Shown here piece after piece: positions 46,779-56,864 of a stretch of 64,000 bases of DNA. The notes below the pieces were generated by a model. The model saw only the letters and a program-made list of their open reading frames with translations, had not been told where the DNA came from and did not search any database. Positions within the stretch are counted from its first letter, which is position 1. Each line of letters starts with the position of its first letter. Both the position numbers and the translations under genes were made by a program. Origin of the DNA: Oidiodendron maius Zn (taxonomy: Eukaryota > Ascomycota > Leotiomycetes > Myxotrichaceae); contig KN832875.1 of the NCBI GenBank assembly GCA_000827325.1, forward strand, positions 1,736,001 through 1,800,000. Direction: 5' to 3'.

Positions 46779-48512
46779 ATGAAAGGCCGAGAAGACTCGC
46801 CTGCGGGGATATCTCCAGTCTCCGCTTCCGAGCAGACCGCAGTCATTGCCCTGAAAGACAAGGAAGATGGAAGTGGCTATGGAGATGAGAACCTCTCTCC
46901 GTTCGCCTTCCCGGACGGAGCGTCTCCCATTACATACCATTATCTAACCTTCGAGACATCACTTCCGATCCCATCGAGACATGTCTCCAGCAATCAAAGC
47001 GGGGTTTCATGTCCAGCGCAACCCGATCTCACGATCTATGCATCACCCTTCGAATGGCCCAGCACTCGCAAGAATGTCATTATGTACCTTTCTTGCGTTG
47101 CAACTATGACCACTGCCTACACTGCTGGTTCCTATGCTCCGGCCGCCCATCAAATGACTGTCGAGTGGAACGTGAGTGAAGTAGCAGTATTTGTCGGCAT
47201 CACCACCTTTTGCTGTGGATTTGCAATTGCTCCCATGGTACTTGCTCCATTTTCCGAAATTAATGGACGGTATCCAGTTTTTGTCGGGGCGGGGGTATTG
47301 TATTGGATCTGTCAAATCTGCTGCGCTGTCACACGTTCTTATCCTGGAATGCTGGTGGCCCGATTTTTCACCGGATGTGGGAGTTCTGTATTTTCAACCA
47401 TGGTTGGAGGCGTAGTGAGCGACCTGTATCATGCCAAAGACCGCAACACGCCAATGGCGTTATTTTCTGGAGCAGCGCTGTTTGGGACAGGCTTGGGGCC
47501 TCTCGTCTCGGGCTTCATTGCGCAGAATACGAACTGGAGATGGGTATTCTGGTTACAAGTCATCACTTGTGGGATCCTCATTGCGGCTGTTGCTTTATTT
47601 TTCAAGGAAACGCGGGGCAGTATTCTCCTATCTCGAAAGGCCCGGGCACTAAATCGATGGATTGAAGCTTGCGAGGAAGCCGGTCATGTAGGATTCGATA
47701 TGCCTGTGTCTCCCGGGTCTGAGAAGACAGAGTCTCAGCGCATGCGATGGAAGGTAAAATCTGACGAGGAGCGTGCATCTTTATCTCGAATGATAGGGAT
47801 ATCAGTATATCGGCCATTCCATCTTTTGACCACCGAGCCGGTTGTCTTCTTTTTCTCTCTGTGGGTCTCATTCGCCTGGGCCATTCTTTACCTGACTTTT
47901 GGTTCAATCCCAATTGTATACCAACGATCCTACCACTTTAACATTCAAGAAGGCGGTGCTGTATTTTCGGCTATGTCTATTGGCGCTACACTCTCTACTA
48001 TACTTTCAATTTACCAGGATCGATGGCTCTATAATTATATGACCTGTTCCACCAAATCCCTTGAAGTAAGGTCGGGATTAATGAAGTGGATCGACCTCTC
48101 CTCTCCTGAAGCCCGCCTATATTTTGCGTGTATCGAATCCACCCTTCTTCCTATTGGCCTTTTCTGGTTTGGTTGGACCCAATTTCCCTCTATTCCTTGG
48201 ATAGTCCCTACGCTGGCGGTGTCATGTTCAACTATGGGTATATTTTCTGTCTACCTTGCCACGTTCAACTACTTTGCCGATGTTTACCATCGCTACGCCT
48301 CCTCTGCTCTTGCAGCACAGAGTTTTTGTCGTAACATGTTGGGTGGGGTGTTTCCGTTGGTTACAGCAGCACTGTTTAACAACTTGACATTTCAAGGAGC
48401 AGCAAGTTTATTGGCTGGTATTGGGGCCTTATTGACTATTGTCCCATGGGTCCTTGTCTTCTATGGGCCGAAGATCAGGTCGAGATCCAAATTTGCCAGT
48501 GAAATCATGTAA
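46779..48512 (+). CDS. MFS transporter, DHA1 (drug:H+ antiporter-1) type
   Basis: Intronless, 577 aa from MKGREDSPAG. The frame is open 63 codons farther upstream, but that stretch is not transporter-like. The cytosolic N-terminus of about 105 residues precedes 12 hydrophobic segments. Family marks include PFEWPSTRKNVIMYLSC, SEVAVFVGITTFCCGFAIAP, the loop 2-3 motif EINGRYPVFVGAG, the region CAVTRSYPGMLVARFFTGCG, and the antiporter motif C region GLGPLVSGFIAQNTNWRWVF. The long central loop (FKETRGSILLSRKARALNRW to RPFHLLTTEPVVFFF) is typical of fungal DHA1 proteins related to Tpo and Flu1, which export polyamines, drugs or metabolites. The UstYa-family pseudogene lies next to its 3' end. Substrate unknown. 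Confidence 0.88.
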   Translation: MKGREDSPAGISPVSASEQTAVIALKDKEDGSGYGDENLSPFAFPDGASPITYHYLTFETSLPIPSRHVSSNQSGVSCPAQPDLTIYASPFEWPSTRKNVIMYLSCVATMTTAYTAGSYAPAAHQMTVEWNVSEVAVFVGITTFCCGFAIAPMVLAPFSEINGRYPVFVGAGVLYWICQICCAVTRSYPGMLVARFFTGCGSSVFSTMVGGVVSDLYHAKDRNTPMALFSGAALFGTGLGPLVSGFIAQNTNWRWVFWLQVITCGILIAAVALFFKETRGSILLSRKARALNRWIEACEEAGHVGFDMPVSPGSEKTESQRMRWKVKSDEERASLSRMIGISVYRPFHLLTTEPVVFFFSLWVSFAWAILYLTFGSIPIVYQRSYHFNIQEGGAVFSAMSIGATLSTILSIYQDRWLYNYMTCSTKSLEVRSGLMKWIDLSSPEARLYFACIESTLLPIGLFWFGWTQFPSIPWIVPTLAVSCSTMGIFSVYLATFNYFADVYHRYASSALAAQSFCRNMLGGVFPLVTAALFNNLTFQGAASLLAGIGALLTIVPWVLVFYGPKIRSRSKFASEIM

Positions 48513-48929
48513 TAAGACAGAATGAAAATCTAAGGAAAAATAATGCATTGATATGATGCCCACTAGTATTTGGACGGCCTTCGCACATCATATAAAGAGC
48601 ATTCATGTAGATCTTCCATATTAAATGCTTTACAGACACCATCTCACTAAGGGAAAAAAGGCGTACCCTGGGCAGGAAAATCTTGCTACTTATTCCAATT
48701 GGTTTGTGAACTACGAGTGAACAAAGAGAATGAAATGATACGAAATGAATATAATGCAAGAATTAAAACTACAAAGCGTCTAAATTGTGTATAGTGTTGA
48801 TACCCAGCTCATGCAATTTGCTGGACATCATCAACGGAGATATCACCGTGGGCTTGGTATTTGGCAGTGATGAAGACATTTCTCCCTTGCTATCTGGGCA
48901 TCCATTTACAACATGATCGAAGACCAAAG
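48513..48929. other. AT-rich spacer
   Basis: 3' flank of the DHA1 transporter; no gene recognised. Confidence 0.4.
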
Positions 48930-49795
48930 TATGAAAGTCAACATATTTCATGTAACTCCGACACTGGTCCGTCCCTGTTAATATTTTGGGTTGGATGCAT
49001 CTCATTTTCTTTGCTGCATCTCAAAACGTCTTCGGGTTCGCGACACATATGCTATTCCAGCTTCAGAAATTGAATCCTGAAAAGAAGCTTATAGAACCAG
49101 CAGACTTAAGATAGTGCTGAAATCAGGTGCTGGCGCCAAGTACCCCTTCACCCAGTGATAAATAATCAAGTTGGTACTGCTCTGGCACATCAAAATCTCG
49201 CGCAACATATTAATGCAGTGACTTGCATCATGTGTTAGTACAAATAACAATAAAAGAAACCCTTATCATGGCATACCGGCACGTTCTCTCAGCAACTTCT
49301 TTTCGGCCCATTCTGGATCCGTCTCTTTATAGTAATTCATGTAGATAAACTTCCAATAATTCTACGGTCTTGGTTGGATCCGCAAATGCTAGAGGAATGA
49401 CAAAGGCATACTAGACAATATAAGTAATTGAAACACCTCCAAGCTAGCTAAATATCCTTTTGAATCCTCAGCGTTTATTTGGACAGCTGTGTCGAGCGAG
49501 TACGTTGTCCAAATCTAAGCGTCTGCCTCTTAAGACAGAGATGAATGCTGAGGGTGCGGCATTAATAATATATAATATGTAAGTAGTTGTAGTTTGAAGA
49601 GCAATATGACACTTACGACTGCCGGTATCTGCAAAGCGTGCCCATGTCTTGTCCATTTCTAGGCTCGGGGGACCACTGTATTGACTACGGCGAAAGAACG
49701 AGTCGCTAAATATTCTTGGATTTGTTTTAAAATATACATTCTCAACTTCATCCCTTATTATTAGCAGAAAATAATCAAACCAGTGTCCCGGCATG
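48930..49795 (-). pseudogene. Decayed UstYa-family (DUF3328) oxidase gene
   Basis: Reading the minus strand downwards from 49790 gives fragments in family order. First TNPRIFSDSFFRRSQYSGPP then SLEMDKTWARFADT, the conserved GPPS-x-E-x-D-x-W block. After a GTAAGT donor comes an SLS-stop-EADA-stop segment, then AEDSKGYLASLEVFQ. The first HxxHC motif expected right after it is missing. Then NYWKFIYMNYYKETDPEWAE, ASHCINMLREILMCQSS with NLIIYHWVKGYLAPAPDF, and after an interruption CREPEDVLRCSKENEMHP. In-frame stops, the lost His motif and a frame break before the last piece show the gene is dead. Intact UstYa-type proteins are membrane-anchored oxidases that cyclise peptides in fungal RiPP pathways, or act in other secondary-metabolite clusters. 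Confidence 0.7.
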
Positions 49796-51037
49796 CTACT
49801 ACTAAGTTTACTAGCATATGCTCAAACTTGAACCTTTCTCAACTAGTAGGTGTCCATGTAATGCAGTTAATACCTCAGAGACAAACAGTAAGCTCGTCAA
49901 AGTTACGTATGCCTTATTCCATATGCCATATACTTGAATATCTTTCAGGTTCGCGACAAGGAGTATACCAAGTACTGGGGGGAGGATTCGTCTCGTCGAA
50001 GTGGTAACTGCGAGACAACTTCGAAGGCCAGGTCTGCGACTATACCGAAGAGGAGATGGGAGTGGAGGTATACAATGCAGCTCATTCTGACCTCGTCAGA
50101 TCGCTTACCCAAGGCTGCTTCAAGAACTCCACCGACATCTATTGTCTTTATCCTGCAAGTATATCCAAATATTTCTATTCACTTTTTATTGAGAAACATG
50201 TTGCTGATTTTTGAAAGAAAATTGAGGCGGCTGAAGGGCAGAAGAAGTTTTCCTTGACTTTCACTTGAATTGTGAGGCATTAAATTCAGAATGGAAAGAA
50301 TGATTAAGATAAAATCAGAGGAGTCTTAATGTAGCAGTATATATAAGAAACACTTTAGCCTAATGAACCACCATTTGGCCCTTTGTTCCAATTCATGTTG
50401 TGTACCGGGGAATATGGAACAAAACTATGCGAACTATTTGATAAAGCGGCAGAGGAATTGCAGTGAAAACTATAGCTTATGATCGAGAGTTGGTAGGATT
50501 AAGGCAAGAAATATAAGACATGTATGCTCGACTAAACGGGAGGAACTACCTCTATGCGAAAAGGATAGCCATACTTGCCTTATAGAGAAGCTCTCTTTGG
50601 ACTCGGTGAATAGTCTCTCCACTTAGAAGCTATCCTTTCCAAGAAGATAAGCTGATATAGAAGGCTTACGAGTTATAATTAAATGTGATTGATATTGAAC
50701 TGGATCTGTCTAACTCGTGATACCGACGAATCTCTTTGTATGAATCATGCAAACCTCAGTTCAGGTATAACGCGTTCCAATGCTCATGCAGCTTCCAAAA
50801 TATGCAATCAAACGCCGAACCCGTGCACCGACCTTCTTGTCCCCTTGCCCGTTGCCTATCTGGGCTGTATCGAATGTATTTATGCATCATAAACGAAAGA
50901 AATCATAACATCTTGGGTAGAATGCAGGGTCTTATCGACGTCTCAAGACGAGACATCCCACTCTTCTCTTATTGCTTTGGAAAAGCATATTAGATTAGGA
51001 GTGGTCAGTAGGTTTCCGGGTTGAAAATTCGACCTCT
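49796..51037. other. AT-rich region with a coding-like fragment
   Basis: Mostly AT-rich spacer. On the + strand, about 50007-50165, one frame reads DNFEGQVCDYTEEEMGVEVY then NAAHSDLVRSLTQGCFKNST, which has the composition of a protein but no known family and an in-frame stop before it. It may be the relic of another lost gene. No gene was seen from 50250 to 51037. Confidence 0.35.
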
Positions 51038-53329
51038 CTACATGGTAGGGTTTGACATCGTACTAGGATTAAAAGTCCCAGCCATGGCCATAAGGGGTGA
51101 AGTTGCCAGGACATGATCCGAAGCAGGTGTAATAGGCTGCGTTCTGGAAAATAAATCAAAGGCGGCCTCGCTTTTAATCCTTGTGTTCAGATGCGGTATA
51201 CCCAAACCCACCGCAATTTGCTCAGTAATATCAGGATCAGGACTACTATCATCGGTACGCGAGTCAATATCTGCATCAGAGCTTGGTGGAGAGAAGATTG
51301 TTTCGCCGGCTGAAGAGGTATCTGGAAGCTGAAGCCTGTTATTTGGAGGTTCGTCATTGAGAGGCAAAGCCGGCGAAGATGTAAAGCCTGGAGGGGCGAG
51401 AGATAGCATGTGCTGCCTTACCGTCCAGTGGGAACTGGCGGTTCGAAGTGGTGGTCTGCCACCACTCTTATAATTGGCTGGACTGCTCTCTCTCCCATTG
51501 TTTGTGCGTTCTCTAATATTGCTCCCACTATCCCTTCGTCTTTTGCCTTCTTTCTTTGCTGGTCGGGTATTATTCAGCGTCGTCATACGTCGCAAATCGA
51601 CCTGGCTGGGACTGAACACTACTCTTGTTCGAAGAATCTGCACCGCAGCATCTAATTGCAACTCTACTGCACAGCGGTTCCTTATCCTGCTTAGCCTTGG
51701 CCAAGTCGCTCGCTCTCCCGAAAGGCACGCTTGGAGCATGAATTCGGAAGTTGGATTTGTGAGTAAACTTGACATATCTCTATACGAGATGTCGGGCAAT
51801 ATGGTAATGTCTCCCGAGTATTTCTGGCTCAGAATAGATCTAGTCTTCGTAACGAGGTTGGGGAATATACCTAGTTCGGCAAGTATGTGCATACGATGCA
51901 GTGCTTCATGCTTGGCTAAATTCGTAAGGGTATAGACCCAGCCGGAGCCAGAATCACCGTCAGTTTGAGAGCTCGTCCTTGAGCTCTGTTCCTCCTTGGC
52001 AAGAAAAGGAACCACATGAGGATTTACTTGTGAAACAATGAAGTGGTTCACGTTGAACATTTCGGCTAATCGAGTCATAGGGAGGTCATTGTCGACACTT
52101 CCATCAATCCATCGCTGTGGTGTTGGATTCCACGGTGTATTTTCGCCTGTGATAGGGTTCTTGACGAGCAGCTGGGCAGCCGAGAAGAGAACAGGCACAG
52201 AGCAAGAGGCTGCCACAGCAGACCAAATCATGACATTTGGGGAGGTAATGTAGTTGAGGAGTCGAGGAAGCTCGTAAATAGAGGCTGAGGAGACGCAGAT
52301 GTTAAGGATGCGACGCGTTCGATTGTATGCCTCCTGAAAAGTCATATCGCCTAGTATTCCCCGCATGACTCGGATGAGGTGCTTGATATCAATCCAGGCT
52401 CCTTCAGTTAGAAGTCGTCGTATCCTGTCGAGAATCGAGTCCTCTTTGCCCTCTTCCTCGAATACCGTGAGATCGCCGTAAGGAAATTGCTTGAGAAGTT
52501 CTGGGATTTCTTCGTCTGTTCTCGTGCACAAGACAGCGCAGACAATACTACCAGCGGACGCCCCAGATATGATGCGTGGAAGCAGTTTCTCCTCGAACAG
52601 TGCCTTCAGCACTCCAACATGGTTCATGCCGAATGTGGCCCCGCCACTCAATGACAAGGCACTCCTTCCAAAGGCCTGTCTCGCATATACAACCTGCTCT
52701 AGTATGTCTTTTGTTTCTATTCCATCTGGTAGAGGGTGCTTGCTTGCCTCAACAAGAGCCCCGATTGTAGCCAGCGTTGAATCAATATATCGCTCGATCA
52801 AATCTTTTGTCCCCACGTACGAGTGTCTATACAGTTGAATATTGTCCATACCACCTAAATCCCGAGATAAGGCTGTCCGCACTTGCACTAGCATCCTCTT
52901 GATGTCGACGTTGGTCCTAGCATCATCTAGTTCAGCTAGTCGTGCCTGAATGAGCGGCGCATCGAAATCGGCTGAAGAGTTATCAAACTTCCACTCCTCA
53001 TTGCCTTCGAGGATGTCTAGCTCCTTGGCTGCTGCCCGCCATTTCTCCATTGTCTCCGCATTGCTCATCCGCAGTGTAAGGATCTGTCTCCGCTCTTCCT
53101 TCTTGGCTTTTGCCGCGCGTTGCTCTTCCGTCAGCCCATCGCGCAGATGCAGTACGGTGCTGTTGACGCGCCGCAATATCCTCGTCGCAGGGGCGGCTAG
53201 TCCATACGGTGGTTTCGACAGCGACTGAAGCTGTGGCTTTGGCTCCCCGAGTGTTGACGACCTGGTTAGTTTCGCATTTCTATCATCGGCGTAAAGCAGG
53301 GGAGGTTTGGGGTAAGCCGGCAACACCAT
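51038..53329 (-). CDS. Patatin-like phospholipase / triacylglycerol lipase
   Basis: Single exon, 763 aa. The N-terminal 230 residues include the fungal segment EKWRAAAKELDILEGNEEWK and the helix DIKRMLVQVRTALSRDLGGM. The patatin domain has the oxyanion loop LSLSGGATFGMNHVGVLKAL, the nucleophile elbow GASAGSIVCAVLC (G-x-S-x-G) and the catalytic Asp in RWIDGSVDNDLPMTRLAEMF. NHFIVSQVNPHVVPFLAKEE follows. This arrangement is shared with yeast Tgl3/Tgl4/Tgl5 and related fungal patatin proteins that hydrolyse storage triacylglycerol or lysophospholipid at lipid droplets. The C-terminal 180 residues are low-complexity. Exact substrate is not readable. Confidence 0.88.
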   Translation of the reverse strand: MVLPAYPKPPLLYADDRNAKLTRSSTLGEPKPQLQSLSKPPYGLAAPATRILRRVNSTVLHLRDGLTEEQRAAKAKKEERRQILTLRMSNAETMEKWRAAAKELDILEGNEEWKFDNSSADFDAPLIQARLAELDDARTNVDIKRMLVQVRTALSRDLGGMDNIQLYRHSYVGTKDLIERYIDSTLATIGALVEASKHPLPDGIETKDILEQVVYARQAFGRSALSLSGGATFGMNHVGVLKALFEEKLLPRIISGASAGSIVCAVLCTRTDEEIPELLKQFPYGDLTVFEEEGKEDSILDRIRRLLTEGAWIDIKHLIRVMRGILGDMTFQEAYNRTRRILNICVSSASIYELPRLLNYITSPNVMIWSAVAASCSVPVLFSAAQLLVKNPITGENTPWNPTPQRWIDGSVDNDLPMTRLAEMFNVNHFIVSQVNPHVVPFLAKEEQSSRTSSQTDGDSGSGWVYTLTNLAKHEALHRMHILAELGIFPNLVTKTRSILSQKYSGDITILPDISYRDMSSLLTNPTSEFMLQACLSGERATWPRLSRIRNRCAVELQLDAAVQILRTRVVFSPSQVDLRRMTTLNNTRPAKKEGKRRRDSGSNIRERTNNGRESSPANYKSGGRPPLRTASSHWTVRQHMLSLAPPGFTSSPALPLNDEPPNNRLQLPDTSSAGETIFSPPSSDADIDSRTDDSSPDPDITEQIAVGLGIPHLNTRIKSEAAFDLFSRTQPITPASDHVLATSPLMAMAGTFNPSTMSNPTM

Positions 53330-55027
53330 GATCCCTTCGTCCTGGTGCCATGGAGGCCGCCCTGGGAGATGCGACTTCGATGCTTATGCACAGGCTAAGT
53401 CGACCAGAGACCGTTCAGGTTGCACTGTTTAAGACTTAAAGTATAGCAGAGTTGGAGGGGGAGGCCGGAGGATCTCAGATCAATGATGTAGGTATCCGCA
53501 GTCGCTCCGGCGGTCGGCCCGGCATTGCTCAGCTGATGTGATCACTTTTCCTTCAGCCCGAACATCTCCAATGACGATGGGGGCATATAAAGGGGCGAGA
53601 CACCACCAACTGCCACAAATTTTTACAAAGCACATGCGGGAATGACTCTCATTAAGTGTAGAAACAAACTTGTGCGCTTTACCTTTTATTTCGAAGAATG
53701 CGGTTAGTTTAGCGCCAAATAGAGCCCTGGGTATCTTCCACAACTTCCAAGCCATCCCTCAGGAAACCTCAAAGTTTATGCACAGCTCTGTCTGAGGTCT
53801 CTGCTCTCAGCCAATGACGTATTGCTACGTATACTAAACATATTAATTAACTCATCTGACTTTATAACAAAAAAAAGGAAGAAAAAAAAAGAAAAGGGCA
53901 TTGACGTGGCCACCCCTCCAATTCTCCTACTAATCGTTAACATTGACAAGTTCTTGGGAAAATGGAAAGCGAGGTTTCTCTTCGTTGATACATACCTCAC
54001 GCTGTACTGTTGTCCGCACCATTTTTTTTAAGTGTAAGTGTGTCCATAGCTGGCTGGATACAATCCTTGTCTGCAATACCTTTTGGGAAGTCGAGTGCCT
54101 GCCCAAAGTACTAGTAGAGCATGTCAGCTGACACAGCTTCTGTGTGTACAGCATTGTCTAACTGTACGGAAAGTCTTCAGATAGGCTAACTCTCTCTGCT
54201 GGGATCCGGCCCTAGGTACATTCTAGGTGAAGATATCAATCTAAACTAATCAAATACTCAAATTATCTTGAAAGACGTGCATGGATGAAGAGAGACACCT
54301 ACCATTTTCTGGGTGCTTTTAAAGGTAGGTATCAGCTCACCTTCATCATGCCTTCCTATCACTCCTTCCTCCATGAGCCTGAGTATTGGCCGTTGTAGAT
54401 CCAAGAGAGGATGACTAGCGCCGAGGGTTAGTGAAGATAACCTCATTTACAGCGCGTTAAGGAATCTTAGAGGAATTGTGGAAGAATGATAGAGAGAGAA
54501 AATTGATTGAACAATGGTTTGGAGTGGGAAGAGGGAACATAATCTGTTGTCTCCCAGCTGAATTGATGAGCTTTGATCTTGCACTCATGTGGCTCGAAGC
54601 AGATAATATTCTTGTGACCTCCTTCTGGCTTGCTGGCAGATTTTAATCTGAAAATTGATAGTTGAGTTATAAGAAACTGTCAATGTGCTGTCTTAAATTT
54701 AAATTAACTATATGTTCTAGGTGAATTTTTCCTTTCAACATGCAGCACAATACAACAACAGATTTCTTAGCATTCTCTCTGCAGACGACATGTAATATGA
54801 ATAAGGAGACGAATAAACTGTATACGGGGATCTTATTTTAAGCTGTCTAGTAATAGTACAAGCAAAGGATATTAGATGTATACGCTTAGTTACGTTTTAA
54901 CGCCGAGGTCCTCTCCAGGATAGGCTTAGATGCGTCTAACGCCGAGTTCGTAATGTCCCCAATGCTCCGAGCAACGTACTGTACAAAGCAAAGGAATTTA
55001 TATTTTTCGCATTAGCCCGGACACGGC
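53330..55027. other. Intergenic region, mostly AT-rich
   Basis: Promoter side of the lipase and 3' flank of xanA. A purine tract rich in A lies at about 53870-53900. A 62-codon minus-strand frame (54258-54446) was considered but lacks support. Confidence 0.45.
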
Positions 55028-56155
55028 CTAATAGAGTTTGCCATCAGGACCCATGACTCCTTCGCTGCTAGCCATGTTGCACTGTTTGAAAAGTCTTTTC
55101 TCCTCAGCAGCGAAGGCCCCTACAACAGTGTGGATGACGCCTTGGTTGTTGAAGAGGACGCAATCACCTTCAGTCCAATCATGCGCGTACACGAGCTCAG
55201 GAGCTATACCAGGTCGCTGCAGGCGATGGATAAGCTCCCTAACCTCTTTTAAACCGGTCATTACAGTTCCGTCAGGACGATGGATGGCCTTGACGGCGCT
55301 GGGATGGATCTGCAGTGCAAGATTGCCGGTTAATGGGTTCTTCCAGCACATTGGGAGGACCTTGATATCCGCCTTGTCAATAGGAGGTAGCTCCGATTCT
55401 GGAAGTTCCAGGTTGTCTGATTCCATACCCAATCCATCCGGGCGAGAGCGTGCTGGCGACATCCAGATATATGGGTGAGGGGCGTATTCAACCTTTGCAT
55501 TCCTGACGAATTCCTTGTCTTTTTCGCTCAAGAGATTGTACATTGTCTGCCCGGAAACGAAAGCCGTCGTGCCGAGAGGCACTTCCAGCTCGTCGCCCGT
55601 TCCATCGTCATAGCGGAGAGTCTGTCGTCTGCCTGCAGGCACATTGACGGCTACGAGTGAGGTCACCTTGGGTGGGTTGAGTGCATACAGCGCGGCATCG
55701 ATATGCCAACGATAGAATCGCGTAGCATTGAGATCGTCCTCGTCAGGGATCTTGGTCTTGTGAAATGTTTTGTGATGCGGGTGCTTCAAGGTAATATTCT
55801 CTAAACCCTCATATTCCTCATAGAACCCGTTACCAATGACCTGAACTTGGGGCTGGTGCGGGATGGTCTTGAGGTCGGGGTGAAGGACAGAACGCTTGGC
55901 ATCGAGTGTCTTGCCATGTCCGTATGTAACTGCGGCTGGGTCGAATCTCCGGGTCAGTTCATATTGAGCTTCGGGAGATAGGCCCGTTTGGTCTTTGAGG
56001 ACGACAACGTGGTTCTTATATAGTAGGTCGCGAATTGTAGCAAAAGTATCGTCGTTGAGGTGCTCGACGTCGACGTGGTGGAGCTCCACGCCGAAGTCTA
56101 CCTTGGAGGTAGCTGGGACAGTGAGGGGCCGGGTTTCCATGGTCTTGGCCGGCAT
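55028..56155 (-). CDS. xanA: Xanthine dioxygenase (alpha-ketoglutarate/Fe(II)-dependent)
   Basis: XanA oxidises xanthine to uric acid with alpha-ketoglutarate and O2, a fungal alternative to molybdenum xanthine dehydrogenase in purine catabolism. Intronless; 375 aa from MPAKTMETRPL, close to the known length. Family blocks are strongly conserved: FDPAAVTYGHGKTLDAKRSV, LHPDLKTIPHQPQVQVIGNG, NITLKHPHHKTFHK and FYRWHIDAALYALNPPKVTS. The Fe(II) ligands are predicted as H151 and D153 (HxD) and the distal H342 (GVIHTVVGAF). R354 (KRLFKQCN) is placed to bind alpha-ketoglutarate. An open frame runs 48 codons farther upstream, but the family starts at this Met and a likely regulatory site sits in that stretch. 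The neighbouring MFS gene is of drug-transporter type, not a purine permease. Confidence 0.93.
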   Translation of the reverse strand: MPAKTMETRPLTVPATSKVDFGVELHHVDVEHLNDDTFATIRDLLYKNHVVVLKDQTGLSPEAQYELTRRFDPAAVTYGHGKTLDAKRSVLHPDLKTIPHQPQVQVIGNGFYEEYEGLENITLKHPHHKTFHKTKIPDEDDLNATRFYRWHIDAALYALNPPKVTSLVAVNVPAGRRQTLRYDDGTGDELEVPLGTTAFVSGQTMYNLLSEKDKEFVRNAKVEYAPHPYIWMSPARSRPDGLGMESDNLELPESELPPIDKADIKVLPMCWKNPLTGNLALQIHPSAVKAIHRPDGTVMTGLKEVRELIHRLQRPGIAPELVYAHDWTEGDCVLFNNQGVIHTVVGAFAAEEKRLFKQCNMASSEGVMGPDGKLY

Positions 56156-56288
56156 TGTGAATCGAGGCAGAGATTTAATATGGGGATTGATCCTTAACCA
56201 ATTCCTGTCAATGGTTTTGATGTAAGAATGTGGCAGCAACCCACCATAGACAATGGGGGAAGGCCCAACTATATAGGTTTTGGGAGAG

Positions 56289-56300
56289 GCGGTCGTCACC
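56289..56300. promoter_or_regulatory. CGG-N6-CCG site, candidate UaY binding site
   Basis: The palindrome CGG-TCGTCA-CCG, followed by A, matches 7 of 8 fixed bases of the TCGG-N6-CCGA site bound by UaY, the zinc-cluster activator of purine catabolism in Aspergillus. It lies 134 bp upstream of the xanA start. Regulatory function is inferred. Confidence 0.45.
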
Positions 56301-56410
56301 GAAGCTCAAATGGATTCCGGCAGGCGGGGTTGGCCGGTGCATTGGAATGTTTGGTGGGGTGTCAGCTGACTAAGCCACTTCACCACATCTGTGTATCGCG
56401 AGCTTGGGTC

Positions 56411-56416
56411 TTATCT
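56411..56416 (-). promoter_or_regulatory. GATA site (AGATAA) upstream of xanA
   Basis: TTATCT on the + strand is AGATAA on the xanA strand. It fits the HGATAR consensus of the AreA nitrogen activator, 256 bp upstream of the start. Such sites are frequent by chance. Confidence 0.25.
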
Positions 56417-56864
56417 CTCAGAAGATACGGATGGTGAGTTCCATGGTTTAATCCTCACGTGTTCATGTCACATCAATACCAGATCACTTAGTGGAGATCG
56501 CCGAGAGAGACTTCTTGCAAGCGCTTGAGGCCCTTTATATCCATCATACGGCGCAGGACGAGTGCACGAGCGACGGCCTTAAGTCTAGAGCCAATTCTGT
56601 GACCTGGTTGCAATAATCATCCCCAGATATGGTGTCTGGAATGAAAGGCGATACATATCCAGTAGTTAAAGATGTGGGTCACGCCTCAGGCCTTGTCCTG
56701 CAAATATGTTGGTTCAAGTACCGTAAGGCAAGGGGATGCGGCAAAACTCCAACTTTATTGAAGCAAGGGATGGAACCCAGCCATATATATCAATAATAAG
56801 TAACCATCATCTTTTCATCGCCTCTTTTTCTACACCCATCTTAAAAACGGCGTTCATAGTCAAG

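Larger units (their letters stand above)
56156..56864. promoter_or_regulatory. Divergent promoter region, xanA and DHA2 transporter
   Basis: 709 bp between starts. It contains a CGG-N6-CCG inverted repeat and a GATA-type site nearer to xanA, described separately. Confidence 0.5.

Noticed and set aside
54258-54446. 62-codon minus-strand frame beginning MRLSSLTLGASHP
   Set aside because: Ends near a possible GT donor but no downstream exon or family match was found.
56156-56299. 48-residue N-terminal extension of XanA
   Set aside because: The family starts at the inner Met, and the extra stretch holds a probable regulatory palindrome.
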